Source of the DNA: Istiophorus platypterus
Taxonomy: Eukaryota; Chordata; Actinopteri; Istiophoriformes; Istiophoridae
Assembly: GCA_016859345.1 (NCBI GenBank)
Contig: CM029126.1
Coordinates: 14,253,027 to 14,317,026 of the forward strand
Length of the DNA stretch: 64,000 nt
Direction of reading: 5' to 3'
Position numbers and translations under genes: made by a program. The stretch's first letter is position 1; each line of letters opens with the position of its first letter. The notes beneath the pieces are model-generated. The model did no database searches. It saw only the letters and a list, made by a program, of their open reading frames with translations, and had not been told where the DNA came from. This document shows positions 1-12,423 of the stretch, piece after piece.

Positions 1-940
1 AAAGTTATCGAATGTGGAGTTAAACAAGATTTGCCGAACAATATTTATTTTCATGAAATTCAAAGGGCTGAACAATTGTATTTTCTGTTTAAAAGCTCAA
101 CACAAAAGCTGACAGACACATTCCCCCATGCCCTCTCTAAAAGAACTTCATTTAACTTTAACCATGTTTTACTCTGCCCCGAGTCAACTTGCTCCATCAG
201 CTGCAAAACTCAGAAGAACAAAACACCCGCACTGAGAAAGAAAGAAGAGACAGGAGAATGGCACACAGAGAGACTGGGAGAAAAGAAGACAGAGGAAGGG
301 GGGGAAACAGTCTTTTTAGGTTCAAAGACAATCTTTCTCCCCTCCACTCTTATCCATTGACTTTGTGCCACATTGGCCCCTGGGGGAATGGGAGTTGCTT
401 GTCATTGATGCCATTTACCTGTCACTCAGACTGATACAGGATCCTATGGGCTTTATGTTGTGGAGCGGAAAGCCCCGGCCGAGAGGCACATGAGACGTAG
501 TCAGCACCTGTTTATGTTGGCAACAAAACTACCCCTACTTTCTGACTAGTGCTGCCACTTCTTCTTCTTCAGTCCCCGTATCCTGACACTTTACTCCCAG
601 GTACTGGGGGAACAACTTTACTTTTCATGTTTATCTGAAAAGTCCTTCGTACAAATTAATCATCAGTTCTTAATTGTGCCAAGAGTCCGGTTCATTTATA
701 TCCATCATTTCATAAGCACACTCTGGTAGGGACAGGCTCTGTTTCTAGGACATTGTGGTCTTTAGATGCTATAAAGTGGACAGAAATGACAGTTTTACTT
801 TTGTGATGAACCACAGTCATAAGGCCATTGCTGTAATATGCGCTTGAGTAAAATATCTAGTTATTGCAAATGACTGAATTGTGACTTTTCCAAAACAACA
901 CACACTGTCTATGGAAATATGGTGGCATTTCACATTAAAG

Positions 941-1445
941 TCAAGTACTTAAGTACTATTCTTATACAGTATTGATGTGGCACAATTTTGAGGTGCTTTG
1001 CTTGAATATTTTATTTTTTTGCTTTATGCTAATTTTTTTTTATTTTGTTTTATGCTACTTTATTACTCAACCCCACTACAGAGGCAAAAATGATATCTTT
1101 CTTGTCCAGTACATTTATGTGGTAGCCAGGGTTGATTGTTTCTTCAACAGTTCAGATTTTTACTTACAAAACATTTCATCATGTAATATAAAATGGTTAA
1201 AATCAGCTCAACGTAAACCCAGCAGTAAAACTTAAATCACACATTCAGTCATCAGTAATAATGATAATCCAATAGTGTGAAATAATATAACATTCAAAGG
1301 ACCGTTTTTGTGCATAACAAATACATTTATTTTTGACACTGAATGACGATTTGTTGATTTATCTGTACTGTTACTTAATATTTTGATTGCAGTACTTTTA
1401 CTTGTAGTTGACTATTTTTACATTGTAGTCAGATCTTTACCTCCT
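941..1445. repeat. Degraded dispersed fish repeat
   Basis: The segment runs from an AGTACTTAAGTAC-like end, through 'gaggtgcttt...ttgaatatttt', 'tttatgctactttatt', 'actcaacccc actacagagg' and 'gtaaaactta', to 'agtactttta cttgtagt' and 'agatctttac'. I recognise this order of motifs as a very common interspersed repeat of teleost genomes, here strongly decayed. I cannot assign its class, and it has no coding capacity. The boundaries are approximate. Confidence 0.6.
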
Positions 1446-3760
1446 TGTTTACTGTATATAATGTTTTTTATTCAACCAGCATTTTTCTTTTAAACAAAAT
1501 GTAGCTGAAACTTTTGGGGAATGTGACAAGATTTGTCTACAGGTATTGATTTTTGATTTTCCTGTACTTTCATTCACATGGCTTTGGTGATTAAGTGACA
1601 ACAGTGACAACAATTGAAATTTTGGTTCTGTACTGGTGACATTAAAGCTCTACAGCTTGATACCAATTCCACAACAGATAATCTCAACTCAAGTCCACTT
1701 TCCTGCTTTTTTGAGAGATTTCAACTATTTCACAGGCTTAATCAGCTGTTCAGTTGTCATGTAGATGAATCTGTTGGCTCAGTAGCAGTTAATATTTCAT
1801 GCATAGCACCTATAGGATTTCCTGTTGGTGTTGGGTAAAAAGTTAAGCATGCAAGTTCATTCTTGACATTGGAAAAAGTAGTTTAACAAAACAACCCCAA
1901 CTTAAGGTCCAAGAAAATCTGTTACTTCAGTGGTCTTCATACAACACGTATGGTGTCTGCAATTAATTGATCTTCAAAATCTTCTAATGGAGCAAATACA
2001 CTGAAGAGACATTCCCACTGTATTCATTCCCATTAATTCTATAGACACAAATCGCATGATTATCCCCTACACACATACCAGAGCAAGTTATAGAATAACA
2101 CAGAGAAAAGTATCTGTGGGCACTATAAGTTTTCTGAAACAGGAGACATTTTTCCGAACCCAAACAGGTGGTCTGTTGTACTATGTTCTCTGTTTCTCAT
2201 GAAAAGCAACTTTTCCCTCTGCCACTGCTGCATACACACATAGCACATTAACTGCACTGGAGCCTGTCAGGCCAAAACCAGATTGATTCAGTATGAGAGT
2301 CTGAATACAGTCTGAAGACAGCATGTGGAGCTGAGGAAGGTGCTGAGAGTTCCTGCAGTGGTAGCAGAGTTGGTGACAGTAAAGCATCTGAGCTCTCATA
2401 CCTCTGCTCTTACTCCTAATGTGCTGCTGGGTGTATGTGTTCATTACATGTGGGAATGATTTCTGAAAAAGCGCTTTGTAAATATGAAGTCAATCAATCA
2501 GTCAATCAGTCAGTAATGAGCTCATTTTAAATTGCTTTCCCACCAGACCGGCCATTGATATTACTGTTTCACTGAAGACTGCTCCCTCTAAAAACAGATT
2601 AACGCTCCGAAAGAGTAGCAGGACCAACATGAATGTCCTGGCTGTAACCCGAGAGCCCCGGGGTGGTACTGAGGGAACACTAGGGGCCCTCCATGTGAAA
2701 AGGGTCCAGTCAGGCTTGGCCTGAGCCACACAGACCACTACTCACTCCATCCACAGCCCCTCACAGCAGGATCCAGCCATCTGGACTCATTTCTGATTTG
2801 ACAGGGTGGCTCTCAAGGCCCATTTGTATGAGGGCTACATTCACAGTGGGCCCCAGGAATGTGCCTTTCTGGGAAGGGAACCGAGGAGATTTAAGGGATG
2901 ACGGCACAACGCAATATATCTTTTCACCTTGCACTGGAACATGTGATTTCATCAACATCTGTATTTCATTTTTAGTGCCCTGGTCAATCTTGGGTTCAGT
3001 CAGTTTTGTTCAGTCAAGGCAGAAAAAAGTCTTCAAATTACTTCATTATTGCCTGTTGTTGAGTCAGTTAAGCTACAAACACAGGCATGACATGAAAGAC
3101 GTTTTTATGAAATTCATCTCCTAGAATCCAGGTTGTCCTTGAAATGTTTTTATTGTTCTGTAACAGTTTTCAAATAGGATTATATTTTCTTGATGATTTC
3201 TTCGTGTGTGTAGAAGTGGTTAGTCCTGGTTGTTACAGTGATTTAGACTCATAACATAAAACTTCTATGTCCCAGGTTCTGTGTCAGCTGACAGACTTTG
3301 TTGCATGTCATACCTCTCTCTCGCCATGTTTACTGTCTATTTCTTCACCATCAGTTTATCAATAAAGGTGAAAATACCAAAAACAAAAAATCCCCTCATA
3401 AAAAGTTGTGAATGTTGAAATTATTGGCTGATGTTTTTTGATCTCTGTTCCCACGCTGAAATAATCTACTTATAAAATGATCCACACTGTAGCAGGGCAG
3501 AGTGAATCCAGACAGGACCTCACTGCATGCATTACTGCCATTCCTGCGCCTACAGCGACAGCTCTACCCTATTAGCTGTTTGGTTACTATGGCAACAGTA
3601 CTAAAACCCCAAAAGAGCCAACGGGAAGGGGTCAGAGGGCAGCAGCAGGTCATATGGCAGGCATCCAGCATGTTCTTCCTTGGTTTCTGGGTCTACTCGT
3701 AGCCAGGCTTATACAGAGAAAGATTTAATGTAAGGTTCCTTTTGCAGAAACTAATTCTAC

Positions 3761-3846
3761 GCACACACAAGCGCGCACATGTGCGCACACACACACACAC
3801 ACACACATTCCCACACACAAACACACACACACACACACACATATAT
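3761..3846. repeat. CA/TG microsatellite
   Basis: Interrupted (CA)n with a central GCGCACATGTGCGC palindrome, ending in ATATAT. Alternating purine-pyrimidine throughout. Confidence 0.9.
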
Positions 3847-5819
3847 GGTACAACTTTCTCAAGGGACTCTTTATACAGAGTTTATATAGTTTATAAGTTG
3901 TAACTAACACCTATATTTATGATCAGTTATAAGTTATAAAACATCTCTCTGGTTAATGTTCATGCTCCTCCAGCAAAACACTTGATTTATCTTTTTAGCT
4001 TGTTGCTTTGACACAAAGTCCCTTTTTAATGGACTGTTCAACTACTTACCTGCGGAATATCTGGAACATTGAATTAATTAACATTTTAGTAACATTTTTG
4101 GCCACAGACTTGAAAGACGATGACATATATATTGTATATTTTTATTCAATATCTAATAGGTTCATACATATTTATTTCTAAGTATATAGAGCATAAGTTA
4201 ATCATTTATTAACCACCAATAAAGAGAACTTGTAAAACCTTCATAAAGGGTGCCCTATTACCAAAACTGTAGGTCTGGTACAAACTGTCGGTTAGGCAGC
4301 TGAAAAAAATACACATCATATAAAAAGCTTTTTTTAAAAAAAATAAATCTGGGTAAACTAATCAGACAAGAAGTGAAAGTGTATCTAATGACTTGTACAC
4401 TGGTGTGGAGAAAGGTGCCCATTTGAACTGAGAACTGCAGCAAGCAAAGAATGAAAATGTTGTTTAGTTGTTGAGAACGTCTTCAACAAAGTGTTAATAA
4501 TTGATCACAGCTGAAAACAGCAGCTTGGCCTTATCAATACAGAATCTACATTTACTGTGGATCATAAAATTGTTCAACTCCTGCATGAAGTTTCCACCTT
4601 ACATGGGAGCTGACTGGGACATATGTGGCAGGTACAAGCACTGACCAAACATTGATTTGCAACCTACATAGGACCTGTGTCCGATCCCCACTGAGACTGT
4701 GATCAATAAGCTTCTTTTCTGAGGACGATATACACCACATTCATCTTCTGTGTACGCGCCTGGCAGCCTTTTCACCGAACCCACTTTTAATCACATCCCC
4801 AGGGCCTCCACAGGGTTTTCTCATGGAAAATAAAACTATTGTATTAATTCTCAGGACTGTGGCAGATCACCATGTAGTGCATTTACTGTAGGCATCCTTG
4901 TATCTGTGTTACATTCATATAGCTTGCTGTGGTGCTCCAAAGTAAATTTCATGAGTCATGTAATCCTGCTTTGAGGATGAAATGGTATCAGAGAAAGCAA
5001 TGCACCTTCTAGTAAAACCTTAAGTTCTGCTGCCTTTGGTTTTCTAGCATGAATAGATTCTAATTAGTTGACTGTGGTGCAGGAGCATTGAGCTCTTGGA
5101 CTGAACCTGGCAGTCCAATACAAGCAAGCAGCGTCTCCCAGTGGTGTGTTACAAAGGAATGTGAAATAACTGGTGGAAAAAAGGGTAAACCTGGGAAGGC
5201 CTATTGGTGGTGCTTTATCTGGCCAATCAAGTGCTTTGGAGTTTCTCATTGGCTAAGAGGGAACTGTCAATCAAATCCTCCAGAGACTGTTTTTCAGTGC
5301 TACCCTCAGTGTGGTGTAGGAGGTGGTGGAGAACAGATCCACTCCCTGAAAACCCATGTCCCAGCAGACATGGGTACTGAGCTGTTTAACTTAAATAAAA
5401 GTAGCAATGGCATAGTATAGAAATACGCCATAACAACTAAAAGGGTTGACTTGAGCAGAAAAATGTACTCGCACTATAAACTAATAATAAAATTCTCGGT
5501 AATATTATGAAGAATTGAACCATTAAATACAACATTATTTTCGTCATATGTGTATATTTTGTAATGTTATGTTTGATGCATAAAGATGCATTTTAACACT
5601 GTCATAAATGAGATAATTTTAACTAAATTTATAGGACCAGATAGAATTATAACAATGTTTCCTATGTAAATAGCACTGATAGAGACAAAATTAATGTAGC
5701 TCAGTAGAAAATTACCAGAATTTCTTTTTTTTTTTCCCCCCGGGGAATGTATTGGAATAAAAGTATGAAACAGCATAAAATGGAAACAGAGCGAAAGGGC
5801 CTCAAAATCGTACATGACA

Positions 5820-6670
5820 TAATTTAGCGGCGAAGACCGCGCGTCTCCCACAGCCTTCAATCCCAGTGATGAGCGCACACGGTCCCGCTGCCATACCCGG
5901 CTGACGCCCATGGGTGGCAGGGCTGTTCCGGACCGCTGGACAGACGAGCGGACGAGCGGACTGCTCTCTGATTGGTCGCCGGCGTGCGCGTCCCCGTCGT
6001 CTCCTCCCGGTTTTCCTGGCATGACCTTTTCCCTTGGCAACCACTTCCTCCGAGCATCCGCGGCCACCATCTTTAATTTTAAGTCATTCACGAAAAGTTG
6101 TCTCGCCCATGTAAACACGCCGAACCAACACGTTTGAGCGCGAAGCAGCGTCGCCGGCGCCCGTGTGCATGTAGTTTTCCAGCGACAGGCTCCAAACAGA
6201 GCAGAGCAGCAGAGCTGTCCGCCGAGATTAAGTGAACACCGACAGCGTACGTGCATATTGCTCGTCGCGGCGTCTTGTGCATCACCCGGGCACGTTTCCA
6301 TTCATGTTTTACAAGATGCTCTCTGCACAATATACCTTATACTGAACTCTCCGGGTTAATAGGACACGCGTGTAGATACTAACATCTGACTGTCCCTTTA
6401 GGGCTGAAGGGGGCAGCGCGTCCTGCTCCCGAAACAAACAGCAGGTGGAGCGCTATAATAAGCGTGGGGATCATTGTCTAAAGGGCGCTCACCACTGCCA
6501 TGTTGTTCCACACTTATCCCCGCAGCGCGAAAATGAAAGTGTATATTCGGATACTTTTAGACACTTTGCGTCACGTTGTGGCTTCGTGTTTTTTTGTGAA
6601 TGGCCTTACGGCACCGCGGCAGCCGTGTGAGCCGGTTGTCATTCATTTTGCCGCCTCTTTTCTCGTGGCA
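5820..6670. promoter_or_regulatory. CpG-rich cbx3b promoter and 5' leader
   Basis: CpG density rises sharply here compared with the AT-rich flanks (for example 5829-5860, 5930-6000, 6120-6260 and 6590-6625). An ATTGG (inverted CCAAT) box lies at 5971-5975. A pyrimidine-rich tract ending in CAG at 6668-6670 sits two bases before the cbx3b ATG. This looks like a 3' splice site, so the true first exon is probably non-coding and lies inside this CpG-rich region. The exact transcription start cannot be seen. Confidence 0.6.
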
Positions 6671-6672
6671 GG

Positions 6673-9066
6673 ATGAGAAAGAAGCAGACTGCCAAACAGA
6701 GGAAGACCGAGGAGGCCACAGTTGTCCAGGAGTTTGTCGTGGAGAAAATAATTCGCCGCAGAATCTCTAACGGAAGAGTGGAGTACTTTCTGAAATGGAA
6801 AGGCTTCACTGAGTGAGTGAGATATTTTTTTGCAGCATCATACAATTGGTCGCTGATATTTTTGTGTCGATTTTATTGTGTGTGCATTAGAGGGCAATCC
6901 TCTTCCCCCTGACATGTTTACAGTGCAGAAAACACATGGGAACCCGAGGACAATCTGGACTGTCCCGAACTCATTGAAGAGTTCCTGAGAAACGCCCACC
7001 TGTCAGGGGAGAATGGGGAAGAGCAAAATGAGCAGGGGTTTATTCCCAAAGAAGAAATGACAGAGCAGGAGATGGAAATTGTGAGTATGTGAGAAACGCG
7101 GTGCAGGACTGTCTGCGAGTTTAGTTGTTTCCATGTTATTCATAGAACTTCTGCACCTAAATCTGTAAAAAGGAAAAAAAACAAAAAATCCATTATTAGA
7201 AATATTTTTCATATACTGCATTGCAATAGGTTGATAGTTACAGGAAGCCTTTTCCTCTTAATGTGAAAAGAATCTGCATTGGATTCAAGTAAAAGCATCT
7301 GAACATATTTGCAGATTTTGTTCCTGCTTTTTTGAGAGTGTAAAGAGTCAGTATGAAACCGAAAGGCGTTTCTTTTTTTAAGCTGGTTAATTACCAATGT
7401 CCCTGAGAGTGAAAGCAGTTAAATTTCCTTTTTTTCACAATGATGATATACAGTTGGTTAGTTTCCTCTAATTGCTACACCTCCTTGTCCTTCTCTTTGC
7501 AGTCCTGTATGCAGTCTCAGCGACAGGCTCACACTTTGCACAACGACGGTGACGTCCTTGAGCCAGACGATGAGCAGTCAGACACCCCCACTAACCTCAG
7601 CACTTACCTCGAGCCTGAATGCATCATTGGCTCCACCGACAAACAGGGAGAGCTCATGTTCCTCGTCAAATGGTGACTCCACAGCTTCCCTTTTCTCTGA
7701 CCTTGTATGAACGTTGATGGTTTGGTAAATGTTTGTATGGAGAAAATAGCCACACACAGTTGTTCTCAGGGGGAAAGCTATAGTCCACATGTTCAAACTA
7801 TAGTAAACATGATGAAGCATCCAGTGTTAGATTTATGAGGGTGTTTCTTCTTTTTGTTGTCAGTATTCAGTTATGGAGAGCTTCTCTGACCCTAGTAAAT
7901 AGCTTAAGGTTATTTCAACACTTTGATCTCATTAAAACAGGTCTATGTAATAAAACTATATTTAATTAAAAAAAAAAAAAAAAATTACTGAACGGCAGAT
8001 TGGAGCTTTCAAAATTTATCAGCCGTGGGGGTTCTACACACCCTGTGAAAAAAGTCAAATAATATGCTCTGTGGTTTTGGAGGAACTTTTTCAAGTCTGA
8101 AAAAACAACTTGTGACACAACTTGAGGAATTTTCATTTGGGCTTGGAAACTGAAAATATTTTACAGAAAGGCTGCATTACACAAAGGGGTGAAGGTGTGA
8201 ATTTTAAAGATATGGGCCTCAGCCTGTACGGAGGGTGTAAGCTCCTTATTCATATGTATGGAATCAGTCTACTGGTACAGCAAGCCAACACAGACGGCTT
8301 CTGCAAAAAAAACTCAGGGTCAACCAACAAAAATTTTTTTTACCTAGTTCAACTTTTACTACAACACATTGCAGCATCATCTGGCAAGGTGCTGCGTTGG
8401 CCAATCAAATACTGGAAAGCAGATGTGTCTTTTAAATGTCTTTGTAACAGCATTTCTGCTGTTTACCTGGTGATTATTGCAATGAAAGATAATATTATTT
8501 AGCGCTATGATAACATTCCAACATTTGTAAAATCCCCTCCCTCATTATATAATAAACTGCTGTGCAGTGTTTTTGTGTCTGATAAGCCTTGTAACTTGTG
8601 GATCTGTGAACCTGAAGAAATGTATCCCCACCAACACAGCTCTTTGTCCTCTGCTGTTTCACTTGGCCATTCTTTTTTGTGACATCTATTGTCAGTCCTG
8701 GAATTTTTGGAAATGTAAACTAAAAAGCTGTATTTTTCCCCTTTACGGCAGGTAATTCATAACTGCAGAGCTCAGAGAATCGTTGTGCTTAGAAATTATC
8801 AGCTAGTCAGTCCCCTTGGCTGTTCCCTCACAATAACAGTTTCTTAACTGACAGGAGTGTATGTTGCTGCTATAACATTTTACATATGTTAAATGTAGGA
8901 GGCAGCCATTTTAATGTTTTCCTTCTGCTATGTGCTTCCCCACAGGAAGAACTCGGATGATGTGGCCCTACTGCCTGCCCAAGAAGCGAGCGCTAGGTGC
9001 CCCCAGGTGGTCATCGACTTCTACGAGCAGAAGCTGACCTGGCACTGTGGAGATGAGGAGCAGTGA
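6673..9066 (+). CDS. cbx3b: Chromobox 3 / HP1-gamma-type protein
   Basis: Four coding exons: 6673-6812, 6924-7080, 7503-7672 and 8946-9066. All have GT-AG introns and they join into 195 aa. HP1 proteins bind methylated H3K9 in heterochromatin through an N-terminal chromodomain and dimerise through a chromoshadow domain. The chromodomain spans about residues 20-71 (VEYFLKWKGFTD, NTWEPEDNLDCPELIEEF), with the aromatic cage F21, W42 and F45; F at the first position is as in CBX3. The chromoshadow domain spans about 134-191 (LEPECIIGSTD, GELMFLVKW, CPQVVIDFYEQKLTWH). The cbx3 assignment rests on this and on synteny with snx10 and skap2. The 'b' suffix follows from the HoxAb linkage. Oddities: the hinge (72-133) lacks the basic KRK stretch usual in HP1 and is acidic, and the usual PRGFARGL before the shadow domain is replaced by TNLSTYLEP. 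The ATG follows a probable 5' UTR splice acceptor. Confidence 0.93.
7970..8480. repeat. Possible dispersed repeat in cbx3b intron 3
   Basis: A stretch of the 1.27-kb third intron begins after a poly(A)-like run (7967-7984). It resembles, from memory, a low-copy fish interspersed element (motifs 'ggggttctac acaccctg', 'acacaaaggg gtgaaggtgtga', 'atgggcctca gcctgta'). It has no coding potential. The class is unknown and the call is weak. It may simply be unique intron sequence. Confidence 0.3.
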
Positions 9067-9069
9067 AAA

Positions 9070-9114
9070 GTGTGTGTGCGTGTGCGTGCGTGTGTGTGTA
9101 TGTGTGTGTGTGGA
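9070..9114. repeat. TG microsatellite in cbx3b 3' UTR
   Basis: An interrupted (TG)n tract begins four bases after the cbx3b stop codon, so it lies within the 3' UTR. Confidence 0.85.
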
Positions 9115-10203
9115 GGACAACTGGTAAACAGCTGCGCTCTCACCTGAAGCTTAGTTTAATCTACATCAAGTGTCCTCCTTCAGCTGACATTAGAGGCACA
9201 CTGTGTGAAATTATTTCCCACTACAGGCAGAGTTTCAGACTGGCAGGTGCAAGAACCTCAGTGGGGGATGGATTTTAAGGGCTCTCGGTCCCGTGATGCT
9301 CAATAAGGTCACTGTGCCTTTCTGGAAACTTAATGGAGACTGAAACTAACCTTCGTGAAGAGCAGCCGATTTTGGGGTCAGACTAACCTGTAGCAGCTTT
9401 GGTCTTGTAGCTGACAAAATCACTGTGGATATGTGTTTTGTTTTTTCAGACTTATTGTTAAATAGTAATTTAGTATTTAGTCATGTTTAGCCACAAGGAT
9501 CATCCACTGAGAGGGGTCCTTGGTTGTTTAGTGTGTGTGCTTTATATCTTGTAAAGTGACAATATGTACGCAGAGTGAAACTAACTGCTGTTCATATGCT
9601 GTCCAGTCCTTCTAGCTTTTGGTTAGAGCTGAAGATTATAGACATATTGTTTGAACGTTTGTTCTTTGAACCTGTATTTTGTGAGGTGTTTATGGCCACA
9701 GTTTTTACTGTGTCTCATTGTGTCTCTGGTTGAACCTTGTGGTTGTCGTAAGATATTTTAAAATGTTGCCCAGCAGAAATTTCCCCCAACAGCTGCTAAG
9801 TACCAAATGTTCTCCTCTTATATGTATTGAATTATAACAAGTTTTTAAAACAATTGCTTTCAGACAAGGTGAAGTCCTTGTGGAATTACTCAAAATATAA
9901 GATGTTATGTAAATCTATAAGATTTACAAGGATTGAAAAATAACTTTTGGTCACCTAACAGTGGCTAATAAGATTGTTAAATGTAGCACTTTAGATGTGA
10001 CTGTCTAACAGACAATGGAGGGCATTTTCTTCCAGTAATTATACAGGCCCATGTACATGATACCTGTATCCTGATGGCACTGTCCTGACTCGACATATCT
10101 CCCATGACTGTTATGGGACACTCAGCTGAACCTTCAACCTCCTAAAACACACCTGCTACTGAACTACTGTAGCTGTTGACCATGGATCTGTGAAGTCTCT
10201 GTG

Positions 10204-10209
10204 AATAAA
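10204..10209 (+). terminator. Candidate poly(A) signal of cbx3b
   Basis: AATAAA 1.14 kb after the stop, followed by a T-rich stretch at 10243-10257. Further AATAAA copies near 10403 and 10415 could be alternative ends. If they are used, the cbx3b 3' UTR would almost touch the snx10b first coding exon. Confidence 0.5.
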
Positions 10210-10497
10210 GGAAATCTTTTGTGACACTTTCCTGATTTTCTTGATTTTTTTTTTCTACTTGTAATTTGTCACATGTAGAAATCACTAGGTGAGAACATCA
10301 GTGGTAGAAATGAACAGTTCCAAGTTGGTTATTGCTGATCAAATAATTGGGAGGAGCTTTTCTTAGTCTTGTGACTTTATTTTGAAACCTTTACTCCTGG
10401 ACAATAAAACTGGAAATAAAAGGCACTGGCACGATTCTAAGATCAACAACTGGGTGACTTTATGCTACTGAGATTCAAACTTTAGGAAATTTGAATT

Positions 10498-12091
10498 ATG
10501 AGAGAAGAAACTGACAGCTTTGTTACTCAGGTAGGTCTGGAGTTATGCTGTAAATCTGATAATTTAAAAATGATATTGTCATTAAAAGTAGGCTTTAATA
10601 ATGTATGTTGCATTTAGAAGCCCTAAATTGTGGTACAGCTTTAAATAACCAAACTTTTTTTTTTTGGTTTGAGCAAATAAGGATATTTTGTGGGATTTTC
10701 CTGTCCTAATACTTATGCTGTTGGTCATAGCACTTCCTCTATCAACCAATAAAAACTTCCTCTTTTCGCACCAGTGCATTCAGTTCAGTGTTGCAGTGTC
10801 TCTCCTTCTGTCTCCATGCATCAGGTCATTAGTGTCTGGGTGCGGGACCCGCGGATACAAAAGAATGACTTTTGGCATGCCTACATAGACTATGAAATTT
10901 GTTTACATGTAAGTAAAATGATAAGATGAAATTGTTGTAATCTCTAAAATCAAATAGTGGAGTCTGCTGTAACATGTGTGCCGCACTTGTGCCCTGTTTT
11001 AGACTGACAGTGTGTGCTTCACCAAGAAGATCTCAAGTGTGAGAAGGAGGTACAGTGAGTTTGTATGGCTCAGGCAAAAACTACAAGCAAATTCAATGCT
11101 AATGTAAGTTCATTTACTGTGTATTGAGAAATACTTGGATTGAAAACAACAGACTACATCTACTTTCAGTTCTCATATTAAAAGTAATCCGCTCAATGTT
11201 TCCTGTCATTGTTAGGATGTCTTTTTTTGTCTTTTTATGTCTTTTGCAGGGTACAGCTACCAAAGCTGCCCCCCAAGAATCCCTTCTTCAGCCTGAACAA
11301 TGCCCAACAGATCACTGAGCGGATGAAAGGGCTCCAGAAGTTTTTGGAACAGTAAGAATGGTCTCACAGATCAATAAACCTATGAACTTTGACATAACAA
11401 CAGGAGCATAACAAAACTGGTGAATCAGGGTTTCCATAAACACCAGACCTCGTGACTGCTGTCTTCACATCAGCAAGAAATACAATATACTGGCATACAG
11501 TTTAGTTACTTCATTTGTTTATTGTCCAAAATCCTCCAGGATCCTCCAGAGCCCTCTGCTGCTGTCTGACAGTTGCTTGCATCTTTTCCTGCAATCGGAG
11601 CTTAGTGTGTCCAAAATAGGGGCCTGTGCTGCTGGAAGGACCCACTACTCTGTGGCCCAGGCAGTCCAGCGCTGCGGCCTGAGGAGATTCCACTCTGAAG
11701 AAGATCTTCAGAAGTTCCTCAGCATGTGCTGTGACTCTGACTCAGACAGGTACTGTAAAGTGTCATGATTTGTCCACGCCAAAAAATACAGCTGTTTCCC
11801 TTAGAAACCCATCTGTAGCAGTGAAAGTCTATTACCTCAAAGTATAAACAGTCAGTGATGTGTTTTCCAGGAAAGATTAAATGAGAACTCCTTCTGCCTC
11901 AATCCCTAAATCATAACACTGAATTTACTTTCCATGCCCTTTTTTCTTTTTGTCGTTCCAGCTCAGAGTGTAGAGATCCAGCGCCTCAGATGAAAGATTT
12001 GGCAATAAACAAAACAGAGAGTACAGCTTCACTTGATCTCATGGGAACAAGCCAGGCGGAAACCCTCAGCTGCTTATCTGGGTCTACATGA
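10498..12091 (+). CDS. snx10b: Sorting nexin 10 (PX domain)
   Basis: Six coding exons: 10498-10530, 10825-10908, 11003-11103, 11250-11351, 11540-11749 and 11962-12091. GT-AG introns join them into 219 aa. SNX10 is a small PX-domain protein of endosomes that binds PI3P and helps vacuolar-ATPase trafficking, cilium formation and osteoclast function. The PX domain spans about residues 12-130: VWVRDPRIQK, the phosphoinositide motif RRRY (53-56) followed by SEFVWLRQKLQ, then LPKLPPKNPFF, and a helical C-half (LHLFLQSELS, HYSVAQAVQR). Arg53 aligns with human Arg51, the residue altered in SNX10 osteopetrosis, and is intact. The C-terminal tail (about 177-219) is low-complexity and Ser/Thr-rich, as in the family, though its sequence has diverged. 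The first exon codes only 11 residues (MREETDSFVTQ). It fits the family's short variable N-terminus and keeps phase 0, so this start is likely but less certain than the rest. The start is only about 290 bp past a cbx3b poly(A) signal. Confidence 0.92.
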
Positions 12092-12417
12092 AAGCACAGA
12101 CCTCATACTATTCGGAGATATTTTGGAATCTATATACTTAAATCCCGTACACCTGGGCCTTTGAAGTGTAAATATAACTGTTTCCCCTTTCATTCTATAC
12201 TTTTGCTCCATATTTGCTACTAGTTATTATGTTCTCATTTGGGCATTTCAGTCTGAAACCTGTACAGTAAGCAGTAACAAAAATGTAGCTGTAAAGTGTG
12301 TACCAGTTTGTGTTTTCTGCACATCTATAAAGTGGTAGCAACAATTTGCCTGAAGATGGCAGTGTTGTCACATCCATCTGTTTTATATCTGCTGTAACTG
12401 TCTATATTTACTTTGTA

Positions 12418-12423
12418 AATAAA
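12418..12423 (+). terminator. Candidate poly(A) signal of snx10b
   Basis: AATAAA 327 bases after the snx10b stop codon, in a T-rich context. Confidence 0.55.

Larger units (their letters stand above)
1..5819. other. Gene-free upstream flank
   Basis: I see no convincing gene on either strand. The open frames are short, lack recognisable domains and are not joined by good splice signals. The stretch holds one dispersed repeat (941-1445) and one CA tract (3761-3846); the rest is AT-rich unique-looking DNA. In mammals hnRNPA2B1 lies head-to-head with CBX3 at this position. I looked for RRM-like coding sequence (RNP1 GFGFVTF) on the minus strand and did not recognise any, but small exons could be missed by eye. 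Confidence 0.6.

Noticed and set aside
5567..6301. A 244-codon open frame on the minus strand across the cbx3b CpG island
   Set aside because: No domain is recognised, the composition flips from CpG-rich to AT-rich along its length, and it overlaps a promoter-type region. It is explained by base composition.
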